64,000 nucleotides of DNA from Microvelia longipes (GCA_018340805.1 JACMZG010001913.1:36493882-36557881); one strand, 5' to 3'; counted from the first letter of the stretch, positions 48,440-59,800 are shown. Program-made: numbers and translations. The notes: generated by a model not told the origin, from the letters alone.

Positions 48440-48930
48440 CTAACCCGGTTTTTTGAGTCGGCAAAATATACAAAACGATAAAATTTAAGGTTATTATTCT
48501 TCGCCGCGAAAAAGATTCTTATTCATGTTTTTTAGGGTTGGCTAAATCGAATGGGAATGGTCCAAAATCGATGTGACTGCTCTAAATGACTCTCTCTCTC
48601 TAAATGACCAAGTAGTCGAAAGCCCATGGTAAATTATCGGAAACCAAAATTATGGTCGAAGAAAGAAAAATTCTATTAGAGTGTCGTTGTTGTTGTGTTT
48701 TGTTTGGGGCGCCGAATAGAATGAAACCGGTCCGGCGCCGATACGGCCACTTTTAGTACGGCTGGTAAAGACCATATTTCAAGTTGGGAGCCGTTTTCGA
48801 TGTATAAAAAAAAGCCGTTTTCGGTGTCTGCTAGTTGTATTAAAGTAGTCCGGAGTCATAACCAAAACTCAAAATTCTCTAACCCAGAGTACCAGGTACA
48901 AATCCTGGTAAGGACGATATTTTTTTATAG
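48440..48930. other. GC-richer patch of unknown nature
   Basis: Two paired blocks resemble each other: GGCTAAATCGAATGGGAATG with GGTCCAAAATCGATGTGACT, and GGCGCCGAATAGAATGAAAC with CGGTCCGGCGCCGATACGGC. Base composition differs from the flanks. Probably an old repeat; not a gene by eye. Confidence 0.35.
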
Positions 48931-48970
48931 TTATATTTACATATATACGTTTATTATTTCGAAATAATTC

Positions 48971-49121
48971 TGGCGCGGTGGTCCGCAGGTCGGGCGAATG
49001 TTCTTTGGAATGTAAATGTCTGTGCTTAACAATCTATTTCTTGCTTAAGGCTCCGGTTTATGATTTATAACTTGAGCAGTTAAACAATTATCAAGCACTT
49101 CTCGTAACTCAAATAACTAAG
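48971..49121 (+). mobile_element. SINE-like unit D, copy 2
   Basis: TGGCGCGGTGGTCCGCAGGT start (box A-like) and CTCGTAACTCA end, matching 39711-39868. It lies just downstream of Osiris C, in the opposite orientation. Confidence 0.45.
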
Positions 49122-49140
49122 ATTCGATAAAACATACCTC

Positions 49141-51684
49141 TTAGTTATGCCTTTCAAAACCAGCTACGTTTGGTTGATAAAGCACATTATGCTGATCGTG
49201 GTAAAGTTCATTATCAGGCTGTCCTCTCTGGAAGTGCAGATGCTTCTGATGTCTTCCATGATGAAAACCAAATCCTAGAAGTCCAGGACCGAGTAGTAAT
49301 CCTAACTTGCTGAGGAACAAGGATTTCTTTGCCATAAATATTAGAGCTCCTATGAGTAGCGGCACAACACTCACAAGACTTATTTTCACTCCGAGAAGAA
49401 ATGGAAGGAGCGTCCTACTTAATATTTTGTGACCTTAAAAATAACATAAAAAATAAATGTGGAAAACATAAAAATTTAAAGTGGGTGGAATGTCAGATTT
49501 GGTTTCCTTGCTTTCTGGAAAGAATGTTTATCATTGGCTCCGTGGCATTATTTTCCCGCGCTGTCGATCGATTTTAGCCGTGTGTTACTCTATAGTAATT
49601 TAGTATTGATAAGAATAAAACGGAAACTAAGAGGACATTTAATTTTTCTAGCTTAATATAACTTGATATTTTATAATGATGCGGTGTCGGATTTTCCGTA
49701 GCATGCAATCTTACAATTTTGATTTTCATTAAAAAAAATATTGAAGGGATTCATTCCTTATTATAATAGGGGTTAGATGGAATTCTTTGATGCTTTTGAT
49801 CCTGTTAGAGTGTACTTTAAATCCTTGGGTATAATATATTCATTAAAGATAAAGACATTTATATTCTATTGAATAAAGGAAGGAAACTGAAATATAATTT
49901 TAAGTTACCTAGATTTTTCACGTTAGTCTAAACCCACTACACAGCTGTGTATTGTGTTAGGATAAACTGCAATAAATCTAAGACGTAATTGTTACTAAAT
50001 AATAACATAAGATCAAAAGACTACAGGGCTAAAAGGAGTCCTCAATGTACTAAACTTTGTTCATACTTGTTCCTAAATGTCTGACGTCAGCTTCTTGTTC
50101 ATCTACACTAAAGCCAAGGTATGGTCCTGTTTTATCAGGTACAACATTCATAAATAAACCTGGATGCAGGTTACTCAAGTCCCATTGCAGATATCTTTCG
50201 CCCAGGTACGAATCTATCAAATCCATTAGTCCTCTTCCTTGAGATTCTCGGCCCACTGAAAAGTAATCATATATTGCTCAGAAAAAAAATCAAAAATTTG
50301 CCAAAAATAAATTTCAGAGACATTCAAAGTGTTCCATACATAAAATTAAATCGTTGAGTTTAAAATAAGTACATTTATCTTTATCTATACTAATTACTCA
50401 GACAAATATCAATCAAACTATCGATTAAACCGAGTGAAATTTTACTATCATATAAACGAATGATTAGTTCTATTTAAAGGTTACAATCTTTCCATATACT
50501 TCTCGATTTCTCACATTAGTCACAATGCACCTTTTTTCAAATTCAAACATTGTTATAGTTGGTTATTTATAATAATATGATTGTCTATTATAGCAAATAT
50601 CAGAGGCTTTAAATCCTTTCATCAAATCATACACATTGAACATTTTTGTTCACACCAAACATTTATAAAATAATTGAATCCCTCAGCAAATTACCAAACC
50701 TGGTATGTTCACCCAAAACGTTTTGTGGAGTATCCAACCCCTGAGCAAAACACCGAGCCTGTATGTTCACTCAAAACGTTTTATAGAGCAATCTATCAAA
50801 ACACCGAGCCTGTATGTTCACTCAAAACGTTTTATAAAGCAATCTATCAAAACACCGAGCCTGTAAACGTTTTATAGAGCAATCTATCAAAACACCGAGC
50901 CTGTAAACGTTTTATAGAGCAATCTATCAAAACACCGAGCCTGTATGTTCACCCAAAACGTTTCATGGAGCCATCCAACCCCTTAGCAAAACACCAAGCC
51001 TGTATGTTCACTCAAAACGTTTTATGGAGCCATCCATTTAAACACCGAGCCTGTATGTTCACTCAAAGTTTTTCATGGAGGCATCCAATCCCTCAGCAAA
51101 ACACCGAGCCTGTATGTTCACTCAAAACTTTTCATGGATCCATCTATTTAAAACACCGAGCCTATATGTTCACTCAAAATGTTTTATGGAGCTATCCATT
51201 AAAACACCAAGCCTATATAGTCACTCAAAACTTTTTATGGAGCCATCCAGCAAAACACCGAGCCTGGAGGTTCACTCAAAACGTTTCATAAAGCCATTTA
51301 ACCCCGCAGCAAAACACCGAGACTGTATCCTGTATGTTTACTGAAATCATTAAATTAAGCCTAATGAACCTCATAATAATTTGCTATAAGGGTATCTCTT
51401 AATATTCATAGAAAATAATACAAGCTCAACCTTATCCACTTACCAGTTCGTTCTTCATAAGGTCTAAGTCTTATCAGAGACAAACCCGACTCGATAACGA
51501 AGTCATCAGGTGAGTCCATTACATGAACTGCTTCCCTTGCCATGCAGAATGCCACACTTGCTTCGCTACAATTTCCCACCTCGTTATCTACTGTGAATGA
51601 TCGTGAATTTGGAAACTTGATCGCTTCACTGTGAGCAAATAAGAAAAGTGACAGGAATGCAGTTAGTCCTCTAAAGTTCAACAT
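49141..51684 (-). CDS. Osiris-family protein C (DUF1676), 3 coding exons
   Basis: Exons 51684-51444, 50255-50067 and 49433-49141 join in phase to 240 residues. Signal peptide about 1-19; two-cysteine segment (C39, C47); a helical region with SGLSLIRLRPYEERTG; exon 2 with GRGLMDLIDSYLGERYLQWD; then a hydrophobic segment LLPFLLGVKISLVSVVPLLI, KKSLFLSKLGLLLGPGLLGF, and a His-rich tail. Length and order are typical of Osiris. The exon 2 donor is GTATGA at 50066; a GTTTAG a few bases later would be weaker. A strong acceptor (TTTTTATTTCTAG) lies 13 bases upstream of the ATG, so an untranslated first exon is likely further up. Number within the family not assigned. Confidence 0.87.
49530..49593 (-). 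mobile_element. Half of a fold-back MITE family B
   Basis: TCATTGGCTCCGTGGCATTA, TTTTCCCGCGCTGTC and GATTTTAGCCGTGTGTTACT; the other arm is absent. It lies in Osiris C intron 2. Confidence 0.75.
50681..51340. repeat. Minisatellite, 40-60-bp unit, about 13 copies, in Osiris C intron 1
   Basis: Units contain AAAACACCGAGCCTGTATG, TTCACTCAAAACGTTTTATG and GAGCCATCCA. Units 4-6 lack the TGTTCACTCAA part, giving a shorter unit. Open frames across it are produced by the repeat, not by a gene. Confidence 0.95.
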
Positions 51685-51699
51685 TTTGCTCTGTAATCT

Positions 51700-52244
51700 A
51701 GAAATAAAAAGAAAGAATAAATAATAAGTAATCAGCAAAGTATTTACAATGCGTGTATAGATATCAAAATAACAATTAAATTAAAATAAGAATAAAACAA
51801 ATTTAACTGACTTTTGATTTTAAGTGTGCATCGTTGTAAACTCTCTCCTTCCTTTTTCAAATTTAATATTTGTTTTCCCAATATCCCCTTTCTTTTTCCT
51901 GGCCTCAGATACAGTTTTGGCCATGGTATTTGTGAGGACTGAGAAGGCCTGAGGCCTTTAAAGTCTTTTCTGCCTTCTGGATCCCTTGGGTAGTTCTTTG
52001 TGTCATGTTGGCTACCCTGGCTTCAATCATCCTTTAACCTACGTTTCCCTTTGTTTCGTTACCACCTTTCTCGTTTTTCTGGGTCGTATTCTCTTTTCTT
52101 TAATTTGGATATTTAATTTTATCTTTATCTTCCTTAATTTATCGCGTTTTATCACCGTTTCCATTTCTTAGTTCGGTTTTATTCTATATTTCCTTTCTCG
52201 CTCATTATAAGCTGGCTTTAGGTTCCCGAGCAAGGCTATCGACA
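51700..52244. other. Upstream region of Osiris C
   Basis: It should contain the untranslated first exon and promoter of Osiris C, which I could not place. From about 51840 it turns pyrimidine-rich (CCCCTTTCTTTTTCCTGGCC onwards), resembling a retroelement tail. Confidence 0.4.
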
Positions 52245-52560
52245 ATATTGACTCAGCGAGAATTTCAAAAATTCATAAAACGCGGAGCAATATTACGATC
52301 ATATTAAAATTTTGCACGCGTTTCATGAAGTTTCATTTCATTACTACTATTAGCACAATTTGTATCAAATAACCAAAGTAACATTTTAAACTTTTTTTGT
52401 AAATAAATTAAATAACTATACAAAGATTTATTTCAATATGGATTTTGTTGTATCACAAATGTTAAACAGCATCGAGCAAGACCAGTTTCTGGATAGAGAA
52501 TAAAACTCATGTTATTACTGACGACGAGCGAAGCGAAGTCAATGCTTCAGCTTCATTTTG
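52245..52560 (+). mobile_element. 5S-containing dispersed repeat, truncated at both ends
   Basis: TTGACTCAGCGAGAATTTCA, ATAAAACGCGGAGCAATATT, 5S-like segment at about 52465-52503 (GTTAAACAGCATCGAGCAAG), then GACGAGCGAAGCGAAGTC. Confidence 0.75.
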
Positions 52561-54327
52561 ATTCAAAATGTTCAATTTTTTCACTTTGGGCTCTTATTCT
52601 CGTCAAAAAAGCATTATTAGGAAAAAAATGCAAGGGAAAAAAATTTAACTATCCAAAAATAGGCCCAATAAAAGTACGCCTTTCAATTTACTTTTTTATA
52701 TTTCTTCCTCATTTGGTGATTCATGGGACACTTGAAGTTAACGTCACAGCCAAAAATATGTTTCCTTTACACCAATTGAGTACCCCAGGGTTTATTCATT
52801 TATGTCCAATGGGTCACATTTTAAAAGGGGAGGGGAGTATCTTGGCCTACCTTGTAAATTGCCTTTTTTTATCTGCTTAGATCGTTCTTTTAGATCATGT
52901 TATTTTCCGTTTGAAAGAGGTGTATTAGTGATAAGGTGTTTCGTATTTATTTGATAAATAATGGAATAAATAATACCAGACAATGGCCGTTTCGCTGCGT
53001 TCCGCAAAAGACATAATTTTGACGGTAGTAGAAGCGAATTATTTTTGCGAAGTAAGAAGTAAAGAGATGTTTCGTAATGAGCAGAGCAAAACACCAATTA
53101 CACATTTTACTCCGCTTTGAGCGATTTACAATTCTAACGGTAGCCATACTATTATTTAAAAATTATTATTACCTAATAAGAATAATATAATAATAATATC
53201 TTTATTTATTTAATTTTACACAGTATTTCCTACAATTTGACAATAATTATACATCATGTTACTTATATTATTTTATTTTTATTTACACTTATGCTTATTT
53301 TTATTTGCTTTTATATTTACTTATATATAATTTTTCGCAGTCTTCAACAAGCTGTACAGCTTGAAGCTGAAGACTGTTGTTATTCTATATTTCAATTTAT
53401 ATACCTTATAATTATATTTTTATCATCTATTTGTTATAAATTAGGCTATTTATTATTATTTTTATTTTTTTATTTAATTAAAGATATTTTATATTTAATT
53501 TTATAATTGTATACCTTCCTTCAAACTTTATTGAATGCTTTAACTTATAAATTGTCTTTAATTTATAATTAAGTTAATCTTAACTTATAATTATGTTAAT
53601 CAACTTAATTAACCCAAAAGGTTGAAATAAGGGTTATCTACGTATAATTCAATAATATTTTATTATGCGCTTTTATTACATTAACATATTGTCTATTATA
53701 TTGATCAATCATCTGATAATCGATTAGATACCCACTGTTAGATATTATGCCATCGAGAAAGTAAAAGTGTTTATAATTATGGCACGGAATCTTTCTCGAG
53801 AATTAGCTGTGAATATGATGAGGCAGAATTATAACACAGACATATACTTCCGTGTGAACCATGTTAATATTTCCTTATTACTTTCTCCAAGCTGAAGGAA
53901 ATCTGGTCTTAAGATTTTTTAAAAAAATAAGCTTTTAAAAAAATCTTAAAAGATTTTTTTAAAATGATCTTAAAAGCTCTAATTAAAAATTGACTTCGTC
54001 TGATAAACACTTTAGCTTACAAATAAATGTAGTAAATCTTACGTTTGTAGCATTTTCTTAGGTTAGCACAGGTCTGGACAAAATCTAAGCGAATGTAACC
54101 TGATTTTTCTAATCAAGATGATTATTGGCAAAATTATACAATTATTTAGTGTAAAGTAGAACCATATTTTATTTATTTATAGTTAGGGCTAATCTGTGCC
54201 TCTCTTTTATTATTTTATTTATTTATTTTTATTTTTTGGTGTAATTAAAGTTTTTTTGCGCATGAAGGAATTTGTTTAGGTAAAGGATTATTTTACTTTT
54301 TTTTGGTTTGTGTATTTTATTTTTTAC
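52561..54327. other. Intergenic sequence, no gene seen
   Basis: AT-rich, including a TTAAAA-rich inverted stretch at 53930-53985. The frames at 52509-52880 and 53237-53506 show no recognisable domain and are not supported as genes. Confidence 0.45.
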
Positions 54328-54402
54328 TTTTCCTCATTTATACCGTAGGTATATAGGAAATGTATTGTAATTGCAAAAAAATCCGAAACCGGGAATGAAA
54401 TC
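54328..54402 (+). mobile_element. Head fragment of the 5S family
   Basis: TTACTTTTCCTCATTTATAC, CGTAGGTATATAGGAAATGT, ATCCGAAACCGGGAATGAAA, then the match ends. Confidence 0.75.
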
Positions 54403-54565
54403 TTATTTTGAAATCTAAATATGTAAGTGATCTAATTTATAAGTAAAATATAATTTTTTCACCAAGGTTTAATAATTTATATGTTCTTATAAATTAAAAT
54501 ATCAACAATGATATATGTTAAAATATGAAAATAAAGTGATTAATTATGCTGTATTCATTAGATTC

Positions 54566-54843
54566 ACCCGTGGTGTAGTGGTTAAGGTACGTGGCCAATA
54601 CACAGAATGAATGGACATTAAACTTGCGACTTTATTTAGTCATGGGTTCAATCCCAGCACGGGCCTCTGGGATTTTTATCAGAGGGATAAAAATTCTGCG
54701 TGACGCATCCTTTAGAGGGGACGTAAAGCCGGTGGTTTCGAGCCTGTGCGTTGTCAGGTACTCGTTAAAGATCCCTTACCCTAAATGAAACTGTGGATAG
54801 ACAAAATTTAGGACCCTCATAGTAGATTTATTATAATACTACA
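54566..54843 (+). mobile_element. tRNA-derived SINE
   Basis: A box-A-like TGGTGTAGTGGTTAAGG at 54571 and a good box B GGTTCAATCCC at 54645-54655 precede a body with GAGGGGACGTAAAGCC and CTCGTTAAAGATCCC, words common in animal tRNA-SINE central domains. The A-to-B spacing is long for a tRNA, and the sequence between them does not fold as a tRNA, so it is not a tRNA gene. Confidence 0.65.
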
Positions 54844-54863
54844 GTGTGTCTGCCTTGTTGTTT

Positions 54864-55127
54864 GAAGTGTATGGAGGTTTGGTTTAACCGCGAGGGCACG
54901 TGTTGTTCCTAGTTTTTACTAGACTATAAGAGTCAGTGAAAATATCTATGATTGCTTGAAAAAATCATGAGAGGAACTATAGAAATTCACGGCTCTTCTG
55001 TCTAGATTAGATGAAATATACCTACACTTGAAATTAAAAGGAGTAGAACACTATCTTAGGGCCCAGTAACGTGGCCTACTTGCCTGGTAGTTACTACCAT
55101 TCCCCCCCCCCCCCATATTACTACTAC
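54864..55127. repeat. Dispersed repeat C, copy 2
   Basis: Close match to 5744-6014 including the distal CCTGGTAGTTACTACCA, here followed by a run of 13 C. It directly follows the SINE, so the two may be one compound unit. Confidence 0.85.
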
Positions 55128-55129
55128 AT

Positions 55130-55770
55130 GCTATATTTATAACTTTGACCAAATTTAATATTTACTTACATAATGGTTCGGCATTATGCATAATGACCAC
55201 AACGATCACTTCGTCTGAAACATACGTACCTAGAAATGGTAATTTTCGATATTTTATTAGTAGATCTTGGAAACTTACACTTAATGGTATTTAAAATCCA
55301 GATATGTCTGGCGATTTGAACTAAAACACACTGAAACTGAGAGTACTATAAAACTGGATTATTGTTTTTAAAATCCTTCCTGAAATTACGGCGTGTTTGA
55401 TTACGATCACTACCTGTATCCCTACTCGGTAATTCTAATTATTGTACCTGAGATGATACCATGCGTAAAGATGAATGGGGTGTTTGCATTAAACATCTGA
55501 TCCACCTTCCTGGGTTTGTTTGTTAAAGACTGTCAGGAGGCACTCTCTTTGATTACGTTAACCAAACATGTGTTTTAATCTAGATTAAATTAATTAAAAT
55601 GAATTAATAAATTCGATTAAAATCGCGTTATTCAGGATTAAGCAACATTTATGAAAAATGAAAAGAGAGGAGTATAGAAATAAAATTAAATGTTTTTTTT
55701 AAAGGAATTGTAGATAAGTTCTAGGATTAGCGTAAATGGAGTCAATATTCAAGAAAAGAAAAATAAAGAG
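55130..55770. other. Intergenic sequence, no gene seen
   Basis: No coding support and no repeat matched, except that TAGGATTAGCGTAAATGGAG near 55723 resembles the start of the tail at 36440. Confidence 0.45.
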
Positions 55771-55775
55771 TCTCA

Positions 55776-56045
55776 GTGTGTAGACTTTGTGAATCGGAAA
55801 CCGAAACTGCATCTCACATACTGGGATGTGAAGCCCTAGCCTTTCAAAGGTTCACCAACTTTGGTAGCAGCATTCTCACTAAGTTTGACTCTACCAGTGA
55901 ATCACTGGTCAAAAAGATCCTAGACCTAGTCCGGGGAAAAGGATTATTCTGACCTGGACCAATTGAGGGGATTGTACAATAGACTTCCAGTCGCAGTGCA
56001 AATGGGGTCTATTCTCGACTCCAACCCCAATCTTTAATAATAATA
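55776..56045 (+). mobile_element. LINE ORF2 C-terminus with CCHC-like knuckle and 3' tail
   Basis: The frame reads VCRLCESETETASHILGCEA, a C-x2-C-x8-H-x3-C knuckle typical of the C-terminus of I/R1/Jockey-type LINEs, followed by about 40 residues to TGA at 55950-55952. The 3' part has GGGGTCTATTCTCGACTCCA and a (TAA)n end. 5'-truncated. Confidence 0.75.
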
Positions 56046-56165
56046 ATAAGAGTCTCTCCACAGAAAACTTTGTTTATTTACAAATTACGCACTTTGCGTA
56101 AATGCGTAGGTCGAAAGCGCTTTGCCAAAGCGCTTTCGACCTAACAAGACGCCATCATCAGTGCC
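56046..56165 (-). mobile_element. Penelope-like tail with hammerhead-like motif and inverted core
   Basis: On the - strand: GGCA, CTGATGA (56155-56161), T, a stem-loop ending TAGGTC, GAAA, GCGC, TTT. The last part is then mirrored, AGGTCGAAAGCGCTTT and its complement with a 3-base spacer (56108-56142), so the core is half-duplicated head to head. The distal end has the family's TCTCTCCACAGAAAA. Confidence 0.6.
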
Positions 56166-56760
56166 TGACAAACAAATAAGAAATTAAAAAAATAAAAAAC
56201 TTAAAGATAACAAGATAACAATAAAAATAAATTAATAAACAAATATAAGATAAAATTCTCGAACATACATGCATACATACATATAAACCTAAACAATATA
56301 TATGTATGTATATAAAGTTTCGCGAAACGTATTTTTTTCTATAAACAATTTTCGACACACTCCTGGTCGTCCCCCTCCCCCCCCCCACTACAAGAGCCAT
56401 CTCATTAGCGAATTTTTATAAAAAAAAATTCGCTAAAAGATTCAATTTTAATGAAATGAATGAAAGTTTTTTTTCTATAAAATAGTAAAACAATAATCAA
56501 CTAATTTCCATTGTAAGGACGACGGTTGATTTCACAGTGTGACGAGCTCGCATTAGTCATGATATAGCGTTAATTTGATGTCTGAAAACAATCAGACAAG
56601 CAATTCTTTTGTTTGTGTAAGAAGAATCGAAAATAAAATGACTGCTTGAGCATTCCTGGGAAAATGCATTTTGGTCGTTTAATTGATTGATCTTCAGAAT
56701 GCACTTTCATTTTTATAATCACCTTCTTGTATTAGTTTCTTGCATTTGTAGTATTTGAAA
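56166..56760. other. Intergenic sequence, no gene seen
   Basis: It includes a (CATA)n-like patch near 56265-56290 and a C-run near 56375. No coding support. Confidence 0.5.
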
Positions 56761-56773
56761 TTATACGTATGAC

Positions 56774-57109
56774 ACATAGCGATGTATTACTAGAGGCATA
56801 GAGATATATTACAAGAGGGGCCCTATTGGTTGAATTTTGAAACAACGAAAAAGTAACCTGACTGTTCTGTTATCAAAATAATTAAATAAACAGAACAAAA
56901 ATACAGTAACTTTTATAGAAGACCGTTTCAAAAACAAATAAAAACACAACGCGTGGGAAGCCAAAACAATTGATTTATTACAAACCTTAACTTACTCTTG
57001 GAGAAGGTTTTAAAAAGGTTACACAGAGCCTCTAAGAGCCCCAAAAAGTTGTTTCAGGTCCTTTAATGTATTGAGATATACTATGCCCTCTTTATTATAT
57101 ATCTGTATG
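56774..57109 (+). mobile_element. Compound hAT-type MITE (family A)
   Basis: A 23-bp start of one copy (CATAGCGATGTATTACTAGA) is followed at 56797 by a complete copy that ends TATATATCTGTATG. Outer flanks GTATGACA and GTATGGTA could be a worn 8-bp duplication. Confidence 0.8.
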
Positions 57110-57356
57110 GTATGGTATAATAGAAAGTATGATTACAAAAAAGTGAATTCATCTAAAATATTTTAATTTATTTTTTCAGGTCGTACGTAATAATTATGAT
57201 AAACTTTAATTAGAAACCTAAGGCATTTGAAAATAATTAATCTAATGCTTACCTCAAGCGAAAGGTATGTAACTTCATTTAGCAGGTACTTATGTGATGT
57301 TTAACTTGATATTTTACCTAATGAGTGGTTGGGAAAACAAATAGTCCAAGCGCCGG

Positions 57357-58217
57357 ACCTGAAAAAATGTGACTCATTTTGTATTAATTTAAACCAAGCT
57401 TTTCTGAAAATATACCTTAAATAATGAATAAAGGCGTTGAGCTGTATCCCTTTTAACTTATTTTTAACGTTGATAGTCCAAGATCGTCACCAAAATAATT
57501 TATTGTTTATCATCCCGTTCTTGGACTATCAACATTAAAAAAAATAATGAAGATAAAACATAGTCTGCCTATCCCAAATGAAGCTTTTCATATGAATGCC
57601 CTCGTTCAAAATATTAGAAAATCGTACAAATTTCAGTTTTCTCGCAATAAGTGGGACGTGTGGGACATGGGACACGTGTCCCATGTCAGTGTGGGACCCT
57701 GTGGGACAGTGTGGGACCCTGTGGGACAGTGTGGGACCCTGTGGGACGTGTGCAAAACATAAAAAGAACATATTTTGAAGCTGATAAAATGACCTATAAA
57801 ATTAGTATTTTTTTATCAAAATCAGAAAACTACAACTTAAGTTATGAAATTTGTTAAATGGCCACAAAATTCACAAAATGACAATATTTTTCGCCCATTT
57901 TGCACGAATGAATATTTTTTTGGCGTTTTTGAAATATCCATAACTTTGGTTGTAGTTATCCGATTTAAAAAATTAAATAATCGTTTTATTGGATATTGTA
58001 TCAGCCTTTAAAAATTCCCTTAATGTTTTGCGTAAAATCAACAGGTAACCGATTATTCCAAGGAAACTGAACTTTGTGTGATTTTCTAAAATTTATAGCA
58101 TGCACAATTATATAAAGAGCTCCACTTTGGCAGACTGTGTTTTTTCTTCATAATTTAAGCTAAATTTACAGAAAAAATTGGTTGAAAGTAGAACAAAATG
58201 AGTCACATTTTTCAGGT
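57357..58217. repeat. Long-range inverted repeat, about 860 bp apart
   Basis: ACCTGAAAAAATGTGACTCA at 57357 is mirrored by the complement at 58193-58217 (25 bp, 1 indel). Inside are a second inverted pair at 57462-57483/57519-57540 (GATAGTCCAAGA arms, 1 mismatch in 22) and the minisatellite. It could be a non-autonomous DNA element. No transposase. Confidence 0.7.
57664..57747. repeat. 24-bp perfect palindrome plus 3 x 20-bp minisatellite
   Basis: GACATGGGACAC and its complement (57664-57687) are followed by exactly three units of AGTGTGGGACCCTGTGGGAC (57688-57747). Forward and reverse frames read as repeats (WDPVGQ, CPTGSH) but are by-products. Confidence 0.93.
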
Positions 58218-58252
58218 TTTTGCCAGGTAAAATCAGATCTGATTTTTACCTT

Positions 58253-58268
58253 TATATATATATAATAT

Positions 58269-58300
<32 letters not shown>

Positions 58301-58311
58301 ATATATATATT
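58253..58311. repeat. (AT)n microsatellite
   Basis: About 60 bp of TA with AATA interruptions. Confidence 0.95.
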
Positions 58312-58996
58312 GATAATTTTTTAATTTTGGAGACAGCTTTGTACAAAGTTCAACTTTGGACAACACCAAACTAAAGTCATTGTGAAAGTCAAAGTGTTGT
58401 TAGTTTTCTGTCAATATCTTACACGACTAAGTCATTTTTTGTTTTTTGGCAAGATATCCAGTCCAGACAGCGATTTCTATTATTTGCATTTTGGAATACT
58501 TGATGGATATTTGTTACATTCCTAAGTACGGAGTAAGTATGTCAGACTTCGCCTCGTATACCCACCCAAATATTTCCATCACGCAAAAAATACCTGTCCA
58601 GTTAGATCTTACTGAACTCATTTTTGATCATCCCACTTAAATATCGATTAGGATTTAGCAGCGAAATCATTTCGTTTATAATATTCGTCGAGTCGAGATA
58701 TGAAACTGATCGTTAATCAGTTTAATTGATCGTTTAATTTGATTTAATTTGATTGTCAGCCGATCAAGTTGAAGATTCGACAGTGGGCATACTGCTAATT
58801 TTAATTAAGGATAAAGGACGAAGAAGAATCACATTATTTTTGTTATGCAAAACAAAGGTTAGATTCATACCTTATTATAAGGTTTTAACCGACAAGACAA
58901 AGGTATTCGCATTTCCTTATTTCAAGTATCCAAGAAACCTAAGTTCAAAGTAAAAATGTTATAGGTACAAAGGATACACTAAAAACTAGGAAAAAC
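58312..58996. other. Sequence upstream of the Penelope fragment
   Basis: No gene recognised. It may include further, unrecognisable Penelope sequence. The frame at 58446-58640 has no domain I know. Confidence 0.4.
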
Positions 58997-59240
58997 TGAT
59001 TGTTTGTGTAGCAGTTTCATGAAACTGCTACACAAACAATCAAAAGGACCTAAACTTGACGTACTTGAAAGACTAGAAATATACAAACACAGACTTACTG
59101 ACAAGACAATTATTAACGAACAACTTACTTTCAATTCGGACATTACTTTTTCGGTACTCAAACCAGCACTTGACAAAAAACGAAAACGGGAAAACCATGA
59201 CACCTGTACACATCATAATAAAAAACACCAAGCATCATAA
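58997..59240 (+). pseudogene. Penelope-like element ORF, C-terminal remnant
   Basis: From about 59019 the frame has KGPKLDVLERLEIYK, then IINEQLTFNSD, and ends at TAA 59238-59240. This resembles the C-terminal segment after the GIY-YIG endonuclease of Penelope-like elements. All reverse transcriptase sequence is missing. The remnant begins at a perfect 46-bp palindrome (58997-59042), suggesting an inverted-duplication junction at the truncation point. Confidence 0.65.
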
Positions 59241-59412
59241 CGTCAGATGACTCACACGCACACCTGACTACTCAGGGTCACGGCCTTGACTCAGTACACA
59301 TGCCCTTTATAAACCCTTTCCTACCTCCTCCCTTATCTTCAGAGGGCTCGTCGTGCTCATTGAGACTAGAAGTTAATCACTGATATAACTTTATTAGTTG
59401 AGAGCTCGAGTG

Positions 59413-59474
59413 TTGCCCCGCCTGCTGATGATGGCGTTATGCCGAAACCGGTCCAGGGATATTCATATCCAACA
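59413..59474 (+). ncRNA. Hammerhead ribozyme motif in Penelope-like tail
   Basis: Stem I CCTG (59422-59425) pairs with CAGG (59555 analogue, here 59455-59458), extended by GTTG (59413-59416) with CAAC (59471-59474) across an internal loop. Core CTGATGA 59426-59432, one T, stem II GGC-GTTAT-GCC, GAAA 59445-59448, short palindromic stem III ACCGGT, and cleavage site after GTC at 59454. This is the minimal hammerhead layout reported in Penelope-like retroelements, where short stem III favours dimers. The unpaired T before stem II is non-canonical and may reduce activity. Confidence 0.65.
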
Positions 59475-59591
59475 GCAAGTATCGACGGTAGCTGATTCTT
59501 TGATTAATTATAATTAAGCACTATTGAGCGCTTAATTATAAGAAGGCGATGGATGAGGGGTCTTCCAAAAGCTTTTTAAGAATTTCGTATA

Positions 59592-59800
59592 AATGAAATC
59601 GGGTACGGGGTACCTCCCTCGAAACTTTTCCTTATCACATCAGATTTGCTACGCTCATTATCCCAACTTTAGGCTCACTTCGTTTGTCCTCAGTATACAA
59701 AAATCACCAAATTTATGGTGTAACACGTCTCACATACTGAATACATCAATTTCATTCAAAGCGGTCACCTATCCAGGCACTGGCCACACCGGTATTCTTA
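59592..59800 (-). mobile_element. 5S-containing dispersed repeat, tail part
   Basis: ATCGGGTACGGGGTACCTCC tail through GCTACGCTCATTATCCC to the 5S-like GCGGTCACCTATCCAGGCAC at about 59760; truncated there. Confidence 0.8.

Noticed and set aside
49141..49389. Separate small gene starting inside Osiris C exon 3
   Set aside because: The frame continues upstream to an acceptor at 49434-49435 that joins in phase with exon 2.
50674..51344. Open frames with repeated TEPVCSLKTF and related words
   Set aside because: Produced by the minisatellite inside an Osiris C intron and on the opposite strand.
54566..54660. tRNA gene
   Set aside because: Good box B but box A is too far upstream, with no cloverleaf between; it continues into a SINE body.
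57535..57857. Repeated WDPVGQCGT-type frames on both strands
   Set aside because: Three 20-bp units read in every frame; not a protein.
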